DNA of 34,084 nucleotides from Chitinophagaceae bacterium (GTDB lineage: Bacteria > Bacteroidota > Bacteroidia > Chitinophagales > Chitinophagaceae): NCBI GenBank assembly GCA_947456825.1, contig CANGTM010000013.1, positions 1-34,084 of the forward strand. Direction: 5' to 3'. The notes under the pieces were generated by a model that did not search any database, was not told where the DNA came from, and worked only from the letters and a program-made list of their open reading frames with translations. The position numbers and the translations under genes are program-made. Below are positions 13,908-21,867 of this stretch, in pieces (position 1 is the first letter of the stretch; the number at the start of each line of letters is the position of its first letter).

Positions 13908-14954
13908 TTACCCTTTATTCGCCAGCTGTCCGCAGGCGGCATCGATGTCTTTTCCACGACTTTTACGCAGTCGGGCATTGACCCTTTTTTGAGCCAGGTA
14001 CTCCATAAAGGCTGTCGTTTTTGCCTCGGAAGGTTTTTTGAAGCGGGCCTTATCGATGGGATTGTACTCAATAATGTTGACCAGGTCGGCGGGTACCTGG
14101 CGGTAGATCTTGACCAGTTCTTCGGCATCTTGCAGCGAGTCGTTGAATTGATCGAATAATATGTATTCGAAGGTGATCTCATTGCCGGTCTTCTTGTAAA
14201 AATAGTTGAGGGCTTCGACCAGCGTGCGAATCTGGTTCGATTCATTGATCGGCATGATCTCGTTGCGTTTTTGATCGTTGGCCGCATGCAACGATAGGGC
14301 CAGTTTAAATCGCACGTTATCATCTCCCAACTGGCGAATACCTTTAGCCACGCCGGCGGTAGAGACGGTAATGCGGCGAGGACTCATGCCGAGCGCATCC
14401 GGAGACGTTATCTTGTCGATGGCCATCAAGACTTGCTTGTAGTTGAGTAGCGGCTCGCCCATTCCCATAAACACGATGTTGCTGATCTTTTTTTGGTGCT
14501 GCTGCTGGGCCTCTTTATTAAGTAACACTACTTCGTCGAAGATCTCGTCGAATTGCAAGTTTCGCTTACGGTCCATGTATCCGGTGGCGCAAAACTTACA
14601 AGAAAGTGAACAGCCGATCTGCGAAGACACGCAGGCCGTCAATCTTTTTTCGGTGGGTATCAAAACTCCCTCTATGGCATGCCCATCCCAGGTCATAAAG
14701 CGGCTTTTGACGGTTCCGTCCTCGGAGTATTGGGTGGCATTGACGGTCAGTGCCGGTAATACGAATTGTTCGCCCAGGTGCTGGCGCATTTCCTTGCTCA
14801 GATTGGTCATGTCGGCAAAACTCATGGCGTTCTTTTGCCAGATCCAGTCATAGAGTTGTCGTGCCCTGAATTTTTTTTCGCCCCGGGTCTCAAAATGCTG
14901 TTCGATCTGTTGTAAGCTCCAGGTTCTGATATTTTCTGCGGCCGTCTTTTTCAT
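13908..14954 (-). CDS. rlmN: Dual-specificity 23S rRNA/tRNA methyltransferase RlmN (radical SAM)
   Basis: RlmN makes 2-methyladenosine at A2503 of 23S rRNA and at A37 of some tRNAs by a radical SAM mechanism. The 348-residue product has the [4Fe-4S] motif Cx3Cx2C at C115, C119 and C122 (GCSLSCKFCATG). The two catalytic cysteines are also present: C108 (in ACVSSQ) and C341 near the end (DIDAACGQLA). MGMGEPLLNY and RITVSTAGV are also typical. The frame can be read from a TTG at 14963, but the ATG at 14954 is preferred. A TATCTTTG box ends 6 bases before that ATG, so the transcript may be leaderless. The gene is divergent from the thiolase. Confidence 0.97.
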   Translation of the reverse strand: MKKTAAENIRTWSLQQIEQHFETRGEKKFRARQLYDWIWQKNAMSFADMTNLSKEMRQHLGEQFVLPALTVNATQYSEDGTVKSRFMTWDGHAIEGVLIPTEKRLTACVSSQIGCSLSCKFCATGYMDRKRNLQFDEIFDEVVLLNKEAQQQHQKKISNIVFMGMGEPLLNYKQVLMAIDKITSPDALGMSPRRITVSTAGVAKGIRQLGDDNVRFKLALSLHAANDQKRNEIMPINESNQIRTLVEALNYFYKKTGNEITFEYILFDQFNDSLQDAEELVKIYRQVPADLVNIIEYNPIDKARFKKPSEAKTTAFMEYLAQKRVNARLRKSRGKDIDAACGQLANKG

Positions 14955-14960
14955 GTATTG

Positions 14961-14968
14961 CAAAGATA
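14961..14968 (-). promoter_or_regulatory. Bacteroidota -7 box abutting the rlmN start
   Basis: The minus strand reads TATCTTTG followed by CAATAC and the ATG. The match to TAnnTTTG is perfect, and transcription would begin at or next to the start codon. The -33 region is weak. Confidence 0.45.
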
Positions 14969-14999
14969 ACTGCCCGGTAAGGGATTTAAGTATTTAACG

Positions 15000-15007
15000 G
15001 ATATTTG
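15000..15007 (+). promoter_or_regulatory. Possible -7 box before the thiolase gene
   Basis: GATATTTG differs from TAnnTTTG only at the first base and lies 16 bases before the ATG at 15024, in the divergent gap with rlmN. There is no good -33 element. Confidence 0.25.
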
Positions 15008-15023
15008 CCATCAAACCTCTGTT

Positions 15024-16217
15024 ATGAAACCTGTTTATGTGGTGGATGCCATTAGAACCCCGGTGGGTCGCTACGGCGGCTCTCTCAGCACAGTGCGCCC
15101 CGATGATCTGTTGGCCACTGTGTTGCGCGCGCTGCATAAGCGTAACGAGACGCTCGATCCGGCAGCCATCGAAGAGGTGATCGCCGGAGCGGCCAACCAA
15201 GCCGGTGAGGATAATCGCAATGTGGCAAGGATGGCCACCTTGCTGGCGGGCTTGCCCATTTCGGTGGCTGGCACCACAGTCAATCGTCTATGCGCTTCGG
15301 GATTGCAGGCCATTATGGATGGTGCCCGCCAGGTAGCGGTTGGTGATGCCGAGCTCATAATGGCTACAGGGGTCGAGAGTATGAGCAGGGCACCTTATGT
15401 AATGGCTAAATCGGCACAGCCCTTCGATCGCAGTGCACAGCTTTTTGATACCACCATGGGATGGCGTTTTATCAATCCATCGCTGGCTGCGCAGTATTAT
15501 CCTTTTACCATGGGAGAAACTGCCGAGAATGTGGCCGCCCACTATGCGATCTCCCGAGAGCAACAAGATCAATTTGCTCTTTCTTCGCAACAGAAATACG
15601 CCACAGCAAAAGCCAGCGGTTGTTGGGAACAAGAGATAACGGCCGTTGAGATACAAAACAAGGGACTCATCAGTTGGGTGGTCAACGATGAGCATCCTCG
15701 CGAAACCTCGCTCGAGAAACTGGCGGCCCTCTCACCTGCATTCAAGAAGGGTGGTACGGTTACCGCAGGAAATTCGTCGGGCATCAATGATGGTGCTGCC
15801 GGATTGTTGCTGGCCAGCGAGAGCGCCCTTCGCACGCACAAGCTAACTCCGATCGCCAAAGTGGTGGCAATGGCGGTGGCCGGTGTTGATCCTGCCATGA
15901 TGGGTATAGGGCCGGTGCCCGCTACGCAAAAAGTATTGCAGCGAGCCGGACTTACAATAAAGGATATCGATCTGGTCGAACTCAATGAGGCTTTTGCATC
16001 GCAGTCGCTGGCTTGTATGCAAGAACTTCAACTAGATCCCGCTCGCGTCAATGTGAACGGCGGCTCTATCGCTATAGGACATCCATTGGGTTGCAGTGGA
16101 GCCCGCATTTCGACAACCTTGCTCTATGAACTTAGGCGTAGAAAAGCGCGGTTTGGGTTGGCTACCATGTGTGTAGGGGTGGGGCAAGGGGCGGCCGTTA
16201 TATACGAGGCATTGTAA
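15024..16217 (+). CDS. Thiolase, 3-oxoadipyl-CoA thiolase-like acetyl-CoA acyltransferase
   Basis: Thiolases cleave 3-oxoacyl-CoA with CoA to give acetyl-CoA and a shortened acyl-CoA, or run the reverse condensation. The 397-residue product has the acyl-accepting cysteine C90 in NRLCASGLQA, the catalytic histidine H353 in IAIGHPLGCSGAR and the general-base cysteine C383 in TMCVGVGQG. The segments VGRYGGSLSTVRPDDL and FDTTMGWRFINP resemble the PcaF/PaaJ type that acts on 3-oxoadipyl-CoA in aromatic degradation. However, no other catabolic gene lies nearby, so a general acetyl-CoA C-acyltransferase role remains possible. It is a single gene, divergent from rlmN, and ends 7 bases from the hisS stop. 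Confidence 0.92.
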   Translation: MKPVYVVDAIRTPVGRYGGSLSTVRPDDLLATVLRALHKRNETLDPAAIEEVIAGAANQAGEDNRNVARMATLLAGLPISVAGTTVNRLCASGLQAIMDGARQVAVGDAELIMATGVESMSRAPYVMAKSAQPFDRSAQLFDTTMGWRFINPSLAAQYYPFTMGETAENVAAHYAISREQQDQFALSSQQKYATAKASGCWEQEITAVEIQNKGLISWVVNDEHPRETSLEKLAALSPAFKKGGTVTAGNSSGINDGAAGLLLASESALRTHKLTPIAKVVAMAVAGVDPAMMGIGPVPATQKVLQRAGLTIKDIDLVELNEAFASQSLACMQELQLDPARVNVNGGSIAIGHPLGCSGARISTTLLYELRRRKARFGLATMCVGVGQGAAVIYEAL

Positions 16218-16224
16218 CGCCCAT

Positions 16225-17598
16225 TTACCAATCGAACGATAGCGTTTGCAGTGCCGTAAATGAAAGTTTTCTTTGTTCGCCGCTGCGAATATTTTTTACG
16301 TTCACCTCTTGATTCATTATTTCCTCTTGCCCAATGATGGCGATATAAGGGATGTTCTTTTTTTCAGCGTACTTGAATTGCTTATCGAATTTTACAGGCT
16401 CATGATATAATTCTGCCGCAATGCCCCGCTCGCGTAATCCTTGCATTTGCGTAAAGGCAGCCTGCATCTCATCTTTCCCCAGGTTAAAGAACAATACCTG
16501 CGTTCCCAACGTGCTATCTTCTGGAAATAGCGCTAATTCTTCTAGCACATCGTAAATACGGTCAACGCCGAACGAGAGACCCACGCCGGGTATGCCCGAT
16601 ACTCCAAAAAGACCGGTCAGGTCATCGTAGCGACCACCGCCTCCAATGCTTCCCATACTCACCCTGGGTGGGGCCTTTATCTCAAAAATGGTTCCAGTAT
16701 AATAGTTAAGCCCTCGAGCCAGTGTCGGATCGAGCACGGCATTGACTTGTTGGCGCTGCAGGTCTTCGATCAGTTGTTGCAGTTCTTCGAGTGCTGTTAC
16801 CGCCTCTGGTTGTTGCCCCAGCAGTGATCGAAACTGCTCCAGCTGTTGCGACAGGGTGCCACTGACACTCAGGTAGGAGGTGATCAAGTCGATCTGCGCG
16901 GCTGATAAATTTTTTTGGGCTAGTTCGTCCTTTACTTTTTCGATCCCTATCTTATCGAGCTTGTCGATGGCGGTTGTAATGGCGCCCATTAGCGAGATGT
17001 TACCGCATTGGGCAGCTAAGGCCGATAATAATTGACGGTGATTGATGCGCAGGCTATAATCGGGTAAACGCAGTCGGGTAAAGATGGCGTGACAGATGCA
17101 GCCTAGTTCTAGTTCGTTCAATAACGAACGACTACCCACCACATCCACATCGCATTGATAAAATTCGCGGTAGCGCCCCTTTTGCGGGCGATCTGCGCGC
17201 CAGACGGGTTGCATTTGATAGCGCTTGAACGGAAGCGATAGCTGATGATGCCAGGTGGCCACATAACGGGCAAAGGGAATGGTCAAATCGTAGCGAAGCG
17301 CCCGCTCGGTAAGGTCCTTGCTGTTTTTTCCTTGCAACACTTGCTCGAGTGCGGCTCTGGTCTGCTTTTCTTTCTCTGGATTATCGAGGCCGTTATTGAG
17401 TATCTTAAAGATAAGCTTGTCTCCCTCTTCGCCATACTTGCCCATCAGGGTGTCAAGTTGCTCCATGGCAGGGGTTTCAAGGGGGCCAAAACCATAGCAT
17501 TCAAACACCGTGCGAATGGTGTTGAACAAATAGTTTCTTTTTCGAACCACTTCGGCCGAAAAATCGCGAGTGCCGGGCGGAAGGCTGGGTTTGGCCAT
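16225..17598 (-). CDS. hisS: Histidyl-tRNA synthetase
   Basis: This class II aminoacyl-tRNA synthetase charges tRNA-His. The 457-residue product begins KPSLPPGTRDFSAEVVRKRN (motif PPGTRDF). It has motif 2 (MQPVWRADRPQKGRYREFYQ), the histidine-binding ARGLNYYTGTIFE segment and motif 3 (GVGLSFGVDRIYDVL). The C-terminal anticodon-binding domain includes VLFFNLGKDEMQAAFTQMQG and a final NVKNIRSGEQRKLSF segment. Length is normal. The ATG at 17598 lies about 35 bases downstream of a TATATTTG promoter box, and the leader begins with a stable hairpin. It converges on the thiolase with only 7 bases between stops and no visible terminator. Confidence 0.97.
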   Translation of the reverse strand: MAKPSLPPGTRDFSAEVVRKRNYLFNTIRTVFECYGFGPLETPAMEQLDTLMGKYGEEGDKLIFKILNNGLDNPEKEKQTRAALEQVLQGKNSKDLTERALRYDLTIPFARYVATWHHQLSLPFKRYQMQPVWRADRPQKGRYREFYQCDVDVVGSRSLLNELELGCICHAIFTRLRLPDYSLRINHRQLLSALAAQCGNISLMGAITTAIDKLDKIGIEKVKDELAQKNLSAAQIDLITSYLSVSGTLSQQLEQFRSLLGQQPEAVTALEELQQLIEDLQRQQVNAVLDPTLARGLNYYTGTIFEIKAPPRVSMGSIGGGGRYDDLTGLFGVSGIPGVGLSFGVDRIYDVLEELALFPEDSTLGTQVLFFNLGKDEMQAAFTQMQGLRERGIAAELYHEPVKFDKQFKYAEKKNIPYIAIIGQEEIMNQEVNVKNIRSGEQRKLSFTALQTLSFDW

Positions 17599-17611
17599 AG
17601 GGCAGCGTATT

Positions 17612-17630
17612 AAACAGGCGTTGCCTGTTT
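17612..17630 (-). other. Hairpin at the predicted 5' end of the hisS mRNA
   Basis: A perfect 8-bp stem (AAACAGGC / GCCTGTTT) with a 3-base loop begins 2 bases after the hisS -7 box, so it would form the very start of the hisS transcript, 13 bases before the ATG. No T-box specifier or riboswitch core is visible; the leader is too short. Confidence 0.55.
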
Positions 17631-17632
17631 TG

Positions 17633-17640
17633 CAAATATA
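17633..17640 (-). promoter_or_regulatory. Bacteroidota -7 box before hisS
   Basis: The minus strand reads TATATTTG followed by CA, identical to the -7 box of rpsP and followed likewise by a hairpin. The -33 TTG is not evident at 19-21 bases. Confidence 0.48.
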
Positions 17641-17668
17641 ACCCGCCCCGTGGTTCTCCCCACGCTAT

Positions 17669-17683
17669 ACGTAAAGGTTACGT
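17669..17683. promoter_or_regulatory. Inverted repeat ACGTAA-agg-TTACGT between hisS and the small membrane protein
   Basis: A perfect 6-bp inverted repeat with a 3-base centre lies between divergent promoter regions, next to a GTTAAC palindrome (17682-17687). Position and symmetry fit a dimeric regulator site, but nothing identifies the regulator. Confidence 0.28.
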
Positions 17684-17725
17684 TAACTTGATGGCCGCGC
17701 TAAAAATTTGGCTAATTTGCCAACC

Positions 17726-17962
17726 ATGTTTCAAGAATACGAAAAGCAAAAGCAGGCCCATCGCACGCAACTTAGAAAAGTAAGGGAATATACCATGGGC
17801 GGATTGTTCTTGCTCGCGGGGCTGTTCTTTTTACTGCGCAGCCAGTTTAGCTGGGATCTCAACTTGCAGTTTCCACCCGATCAGACCGACCGTATTTTTG
17901 GAGTCGTGTGCCTGCTCTACGGAGCATGGCGCCTGTACAGAGGAACTAAGGCAAATCAATAA
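17726..17962 (+). CDS. Small protein with two predicted membrane helices, unknown function
   Basis: I do not recognise this 78-residue protein. It has a charged N-terminal stretch (EYEKQKQAHRTQLRKVREY) and a first hydrophobic segment at about 23-38 (MGGLFLLAGLFFLLRS). A short polar loop with FPPDQTDR precedes a second hydrophobic segment at about 57-72 (IFGVVCLLYGAWRLYRG). This predicts a helical hairpin in the inner membrane with both ends on the positive, cytoplasmic side. An upstream TTG at 17708 is in frame, but the ATG at 17726 is preferred. It precedes the PstS-like lipoprotein gene by 11 bases on the same strand, so the two and the following TPR gene probably form a unit. Confidence 0.75.
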   Translation: MFQEYEKQKQAHRTQLRKVREYTMGGLFLLAGLFFLLRSQFSWDLNLQFPPDQTDRIFGVVCLLYGAWRLYRGTKANQ

Positions 17963-17973
17963 AAAAAGAAGGC

Positions 17974-18891
17974 ATGTTGCAACGTGTGTCCATGTGGTTA
18001 GTTGGCTTGTGTCTGGTGGCAGCAGGGTGTAAATCGTACGAGGAGCAGCGAAACGAATTGCCCGATACTCCTGACCGTGGATCGGTTCGCGTGAGTGCCG
18101 ACGAGACCTTCAAGCCCATTGTGGACGAGTTGGTACAAGTGTATGAGTCCAATCATCCCGGCACTAAGATTACGGTAGATTATAAGACAGAGGCCGATTG
18201 CTTGCGCGATCTGCTCAACGATAGTGTTCGCATGGTGTTGGTTACGCGTCGTCCCTCTGCCGAGGAGCGGGCACTAATGGCCGATTCGCTAAGGGTAAAT
18301 GCCAGAAGCTTGGTGGTGGCGCGTGATGCGATCGCCGTAGTGGCGCACCCAGGTTCGCCGGATACGGTGTTCACCATGAAAGAGATCAAGCAGGTCCTTA
18401 CGGGCAAGTATAAAAAAAAGTTAATCCCCGTATTCGATGGCGTAAAAGCGACAAGTACGGTCAGATTTATCGTAGATTCCGTATTGAAGGATGAGCCCCT
18501 GACCGATCAAGCGCTGGCAGCTCGCAGCAGCGAGGGTGTTATCGATTATGTAGCCTCGCATCCAGGTGCGATCGGATTTGTGGGGGTGGGTTGGGTAGGT
18601 AATCCCGAAGACTCGGCCCAATTAAGTTTTTTGAAAAAGGTCAACGTGGCGCACATCGAGAGTACCGATCTCAAGGGCTCTTATGTAAAAGCCTACCAAG
18701 CCAATATTTATGTCAAGCGGTATCCTATGGTGCGAGATCTTGTGTACATCTTAAAGGAGAGACACCGCGGACTGGCTACCGGCTTTGCTCATTTTATGAG
18801 TGGCGAGATCGGACAGATCATTTTTAGAAGGGGCTATTTGGCCCCTGCCCAGAAAAGACTGGGGATTCGTCCGGTCCGGGTCGTCGAATAA
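17974..18891 (+). CDS. PstS-like substrate-binding lipoprotein
   Basis: The 305-residue product has a lipoprotein signal (MLQRVSMWLVGLCLVAAGC) with lipobox cysteine C19, so it should be anchored to a membrane on the periplasmic side. The mature part is a periplasmic-binding-protein fold of the PstS type: VRVSADETFKPIVDELVQVY, then NHPGTKITVDY, MVLVTRRPSAEER and HPGAIGFVGVGWVGN. The C-terminal part has LATGFAHFMSGEIGQIIFRRGYL. PstS proteins bind phosphate for PstSCAB, but no transporter genes are next to it. It is followed by a secreted TPR protein, a pairing I recall from other Bacteroidota near TonB/ExbBD genes, where the role is unsettled. Phosphate binding is therefore uncertain. Confidence 0.82.
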   Translation: MLQRVSMWLVGLCLVAAGCKSYEEQRNELPDTPDRGSVRVSADETFKPIVDELVQVYESNHPGTKITVDYKTEADCLRDLLNDSVRMVLVTRRPSAEERALMADSLRVNARSLVVARDAIAVVAHPGSPDTVFTMKEIKQVLTGKYKKKLIPVFDGVKATSTVRFIVDSVLKDEPLTDQALAARSSEGVIDYVASHPGAIGFVGVGWVGNPEDSAQLSFLKKVNVAHIESTDLKGSYVKAYQANIYVKRYPMVRDLVYILKERHRGLATGFAHFMSGEIGQIIFRRGYLAPAQKRLGIRPVRVVE

Positions 18892-18938
18892 CTAATTATA
18901 ATATATTTACAGCCCTTAAAGCGAAACCTTAATTGAAG

Positions 18939-20762
18939 ATGAAACGAATTTTCTTTTTGCTTGCGATCAGTGTCGGTGTAGTTGCTATTGCCAATGGACA
19001 AACCGTACAGGATGGAAAGAACCATCTTTTTGCCCAGCGTTTTGAGCTGGCCGAACAGGCTTTTCAGCAGGTCTTAAAAAATAATCCTGCCGATCCGGAT
19101 GCCTTGTATTGGGGCGGACAAGCCGCTATTGAACGCGAGCTGGATTCTGTTAAAAAAATTGCTGTCGCGCGCGCTTGGTACGACAAGGCGCTGCAAGCCG
19201 CTGCCAATTCACCATTGGTGATGGTGGGTGCAGGTCATGCCGACTTGCTTGAGAATAAAAAGGATGAGGCCCGTCAAAAATTCGAATCGGCGCTGACCAT
19301 GAGCCGCACCCGCAAGGGAGATAATATCGACATTCTCAATGCCGTTTCTCGTTCCAATATCGAGGCTAAAGCAGGCGATCTAAATTATGCCATCGCCAAA
19401 ATGACCGCGCAGATCGAAAAGGGAGATAAGAATGCAGAGATGTACTTGCTGCTCGGCAATGCCGTTCGTAAGGCTCGTCCCGGTGAGGGAGGTGGCGAGG
19501 CCTACCAAAATTACCTGGAGGCTCTTAGGCTGAATCCTGGCTATGCCTTGGCTAGTTACAGATTGGCACGTTTGTTCGATTCCCAGAAAAACTGGGAGTT
19601 GGTGCTACAATATTTGAACGAGTGCGTGCAAAAAGATCCTCGTTTTACACCGGCTTACTACGAGTTGTTCTATTATTATTTCTATCGTCGCGATTATGCC
19701 ACTGCCGAAAAGCAATTGCAGCAGTTTATCGAGACCAAGCAGCCCGAAAAGAATATTCAAGATGAGTTTCTCTACTCTCAGCTTTGCTGGGCTCGGGGTG
19801 ATTTTGCCTGTGCTATTGCCAAGTCTGAGCAGGTTATCGCATCATTGGGGGCGGCTACTAAGCCCCGCGTATATCGGTTGTTGGCAGACGCCTATTACCA
19901 GCAGGGCGATACGCTTGCCAAGCAGCAGCAAACCGATGCGGCGAATGCCTCTTTTGTCAACGCAAAAAAATACAGCGATCTTTTCTTTGGACGCACGGGT
20001 GATGAAATGGACGGTGTTGCGCTTTACGACTATCAATTGCGTGCCGACATCATTGACAAGACCGGAGGTACGCCCGCCGAGGTATTTGATACCTATTTGC
20101 AATCTACCCGTGTAGATACGTTGGCCAACCTAAAAGTAGACCTGCTTAAAAAAGGAGCCGATCGGTTCAAGGCAAAAGGCGATAGCCTGAGCCGTATCAT
20201 CGAAGGCAATCTGCGCACACTTATCTTGACCACTAAGCCTAATCCCAGTCAACGCGATCTCTTTGACGCCGGTTTTGCCTATTACCAGGGTAAGTCGTAC
20301 GGAACGGCAGATAGCTTGTTCGGGGTCTATGTTACCAAGTACCCCGAAGAGTCCTTTGGATATATGATGAAATATAATATACAACGGGCTATCGACACCA
20401 GTATGGAGTTGGGGTCGGCCGTTCCTTGGGCCGAGAAGTATCTGGTGATCTTGGAAAAAGATACTGTAAAAAATAAGAAAACGATAATTGGAGTGGCCGG
20501 ATATCTCGCGGCTTATAGCGCTAACGTATTGAAAGACAAAGAAAAAGCACTTGTTTATTTGCGCCGCATGTTGTCTCTTGATCCTACTAATGCCGCCATT
20601 CAGCAAAATATTACCGTGTTAGAGAAAGCGGCTGCCCCCAAGCCAGAAACGGCCCCAAAAACGGACCAGGCCCCAAAGCCGGAGGCAGCTCCTAAAAGCA
20701 GTGCGTCAAATCGCGTCGTTTCCATTGATTCTCTTAGCGTTTTTGTGGTCGCCGCACCTTAA
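18939..20762 (+). CDS. Secreted tetratricopeptide-repeat protein
   Basis: The 607-residue product has a signal peptide (MKRIFFLLAISVGVVAIANG, then QTVQDGKN) and a long series of helical repeats of TPR type. Clear ones include FELAEQAFQQVLKNNPADPD, AYQNYLEALRLNPGYALASY, WELVLQYLNECVQKDPRFTP and ALVYLRRMLSLDPTNAAI. It ends with a proline/alanine/lysine-rich tail (KPETAPKTDQAPKPEAAPK) and a short hydrophobic end. It probably acts in the periplasm as a protein-binding scaffold. A TTG at 18933 is in frame, but the ATG at 18939 gives a better signal peptide. It follows the PstS-like gene by 47 bases and lies 24 bases before nuoA, so readthrough into the nuo operon is possible. Confidence 0.88.
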   Translation: MKRIFFLLAISVGVVAIANGQTVQDGKNHLFAQRFELAEQAFQQVLKNNPADPDALYWGGQAAIERELDSVKKIAVARAWYDKALQAAANSPLVMVGAGHADLLENKKDEARQKFESALTMSRTRKGDNIDILNAVSRSNIEAKAGDLNYAIAKMTAQIEKGDKNAEMYLLLGNAVRKARPGEGGGEAYQNYLEALRLNPGYALASYRLARLFDSQKNWELVLQYLNECVQKDPRFTPAYYELFYYYFYRRDYATAEKQLQQFIETKQPEKNIQDEFLYSQLCWARGDFACAIAKSEQVIASLGAATKPRVYRLLADAYYQQGDTLAKQQQTDAANASFVNAKKYSDLFFGRTGDEMDGVALYDYQLRADIIDKTGGTPAEVFDTYLQSTRVDTLANLKVDLLKKGADRFKAKGDSLSRIIEGNLRTLILTTKPNPSQRDLFDAGFAYYQGKSYGTADSLFGVYVTKYPEESFGYMMKYNIQRAIDTSMELGSAVPWAEKYLVILEKDTVKNKKTIIGVAGYLAAYSANVLKDKEKALVYLRRMLSLDPTNAAIQQNITVLEKAAAPKPETAPKTDQAPKPEAAPKSSASNRVVSIDSLSVFVVAAP

Positions 20763-20767
20763 TTTTG
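20760..20767 (+). promoter_or_regulatory. Possible -7 box for the nuo operon, overlapping the TPR stop codon
   Basis: TAATTTTG matches TAnnTTTG and starts at the TAA stop of the TPR gene. The predicted nuoA leader would be about 13 bases. A TTG occurs upstream, but only 14 bases away, so the -33 element is poor. Confidence 0.38.
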
Positions 20768-20786
20768 CGCCCAGAAAAAACAGCGC

Positions 20787-21182
20787 ATGGTTTACTGGTT
20801 GCAAGTGAGCTCCACGGCCTCAACTGCCTCTACTTATTTGCCGCTGGCCCTTCAGGTGTTGATCGCCGTAGGACTGGTTGCCTTTTTGATGGTCGCCACG
20901 CATTTGCTGGGACCTCGTCGCAAGACTAGCGATAAATTACAAAATTTTACCAGTGGGATCGAGTCGCACGGGGATGCCCGGCAGCCGATGGCCATCAAGT
21001 ATTTTCTTACGGCAATACTCTTTGTATTGTTCGATGTGGAGGTGATCTTCTTTTATCCGTACGCTGTCAACTTCAAAGGACTGGGATGGGATGGATTTTG
21101 GGCAGTGGCTCTTTTTGTTGGCTTTTTTCTTTGCGGGTTTATTTACATCATCAAAAAGGGAGCGTTGCAATGGGAGGATTGA
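20787..21182 (+). CDS. nuoA: NADH-quinone oxidoreductase subunit A
   Basis: NuoA is a small membrane-arm subunit of complex I near the quinone site. The 131-residue product has three membrane helices (about 18-42, 68-92, 100-122). The conserved loop between helices 1 and 2 reads FTSGIESHGDARQPMAIKYF, and the acidic helix-2 segment reads LFVLFDVEVIFFYPYAV. The N-terminus is a little longer than usual (serine/threonine-rich). It is the first gene of the nuo operon, 24 bases after the TPR gene. The ATG at 20787 fits a short leader from the TAATTTTG box. Confidence 0.96.
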   Translation: MVYWLQVSSTASTASTYLPLALQVLIAVGLVAFLMVATHLLGPRRKTSDKLQNFTSGIESHGDARQPMAIKYFLTAILFVLFDVEVIFFYPYAVNFKGLGWDGFWAVALFVGFFLCGFIYIIKKGALQWED

Positions 21183-21240
21183 TGCCCTGTTACAACAACA
21201 TTCGAATGGAGCGCTTGTTATGCTATAAAATGATTGGAAT

Positions 21241-21825
21241 ATGAGTCGTCCGGTATCTTACAATCTTATTCAAAAACCCTTGGAGGCCGATATCAGCATG
21301 GCCCCCATGCCCGACGGGCACCAGGGAGAAGGGTTCTTTGCCACTTCACTTGATTCCGTTATAGGATTGGCTCGAAAAAATTCTATTTGGCCCTTGCCTT
21401 TCGCGACTTCTTGCTGCGGAATCGAATTTATGGCTACGATGGGTTCGCATTACGACCTGGCACGATTTGGATCGGAGCGGGTGGGATTCTCTCCTCGTCA
21501 ATGCGATCTGTTGATGGTCATGGGAACCATCGCCAAAAAGATGGGCCCCGTTGTAAAACAAGTGTACCTGCAAATGGCCGAGCCTCGCTGGGTAATTGCG
21601 GTGGGCGCTTGCGCGAGCAGTGGCGGTATATTCGATACCTACAGCGTATTGCAGGGTATCGATCAGGTAGTGCCTGTTGATGTGTATGTACCCGGTTGTC
21701 CTCCGCGTCCGGAGGCCATCATCGATGGGGTACTTCGTATTCAAGACCTGGTCGGTAAAGAGAGTTTGCGTCGTCGCAATTCCGAGAATTACAAATTACT
21801 ATTGGAGAGCTACGGTATTCAATAA
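21241..21825 (+). CDS. nuoB: NADH-quinone oxidoreductase subunit B
   Basis: NuoB carries the [4Fe-4S] cluster N2, the last cluster before quinone in the peripheral arm. The 194-residue product has the cluster ligands C58-C59 (SCCGIEFMA), C124 (GACASSGG) and C153 (VPGCPPRPEA). The SHYDLARFGSERVGFSPRQ segment is also typical. About 40 extra N-terminal residues precede the core, as in many NuoB proteins. A gap of 58 bases separates it from nuoA; I see no gene or clear signal in it. It is soluble and attaches to the membrane arm together with NuoD and NuoH. Confidence 0.97.
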   Translation: MSRPVSYNLIQKPLEADISMAPMPDGHQGEGFFATSLDSVIGLARKNSIWPLPFATSCCGIEFMATMGSHYDLARFGSERVGFSPRQCDLLMVMGTIAKKMGPVVKQVYLQMAEPRWVIAVGACASSGGIFDTYSVLQGIDQVVPVDVYVPGCPPRPEAIIDGVLRIQDLVGKESLRRRNSENYKLLLESYGIQ

Positions 21826-21829
21826 GGTT

Positions 21830-21849
21830 CCGCAGGCAGCAGCGAGCGG
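21830..21849 (+). other. Intercistronic hairpin between nuoB and nuoC
   Basis: CCGC and GCGG form a 4-bp stem with a 12-base loop in the 42-base gap. It is weak on its own; it is listed because GC-rich hairpins recur between nuo genes. Confidence 0.25.
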
Positions 21850-21867
21850 GCCGTAAATAAATTGAGC

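Noticed and set aside
13853-14323. Open frame of 156 codons on the minus strand
   Set aside because: It overlaps the rlmN C-terminal half in another frame and has low-complexity composition with no domain.
17599-17640. T-box or riboswitch in front of hisS
   Set aside because: The predicted leader is only about 30 bases and contains a single hairpin, too short for a T-box.
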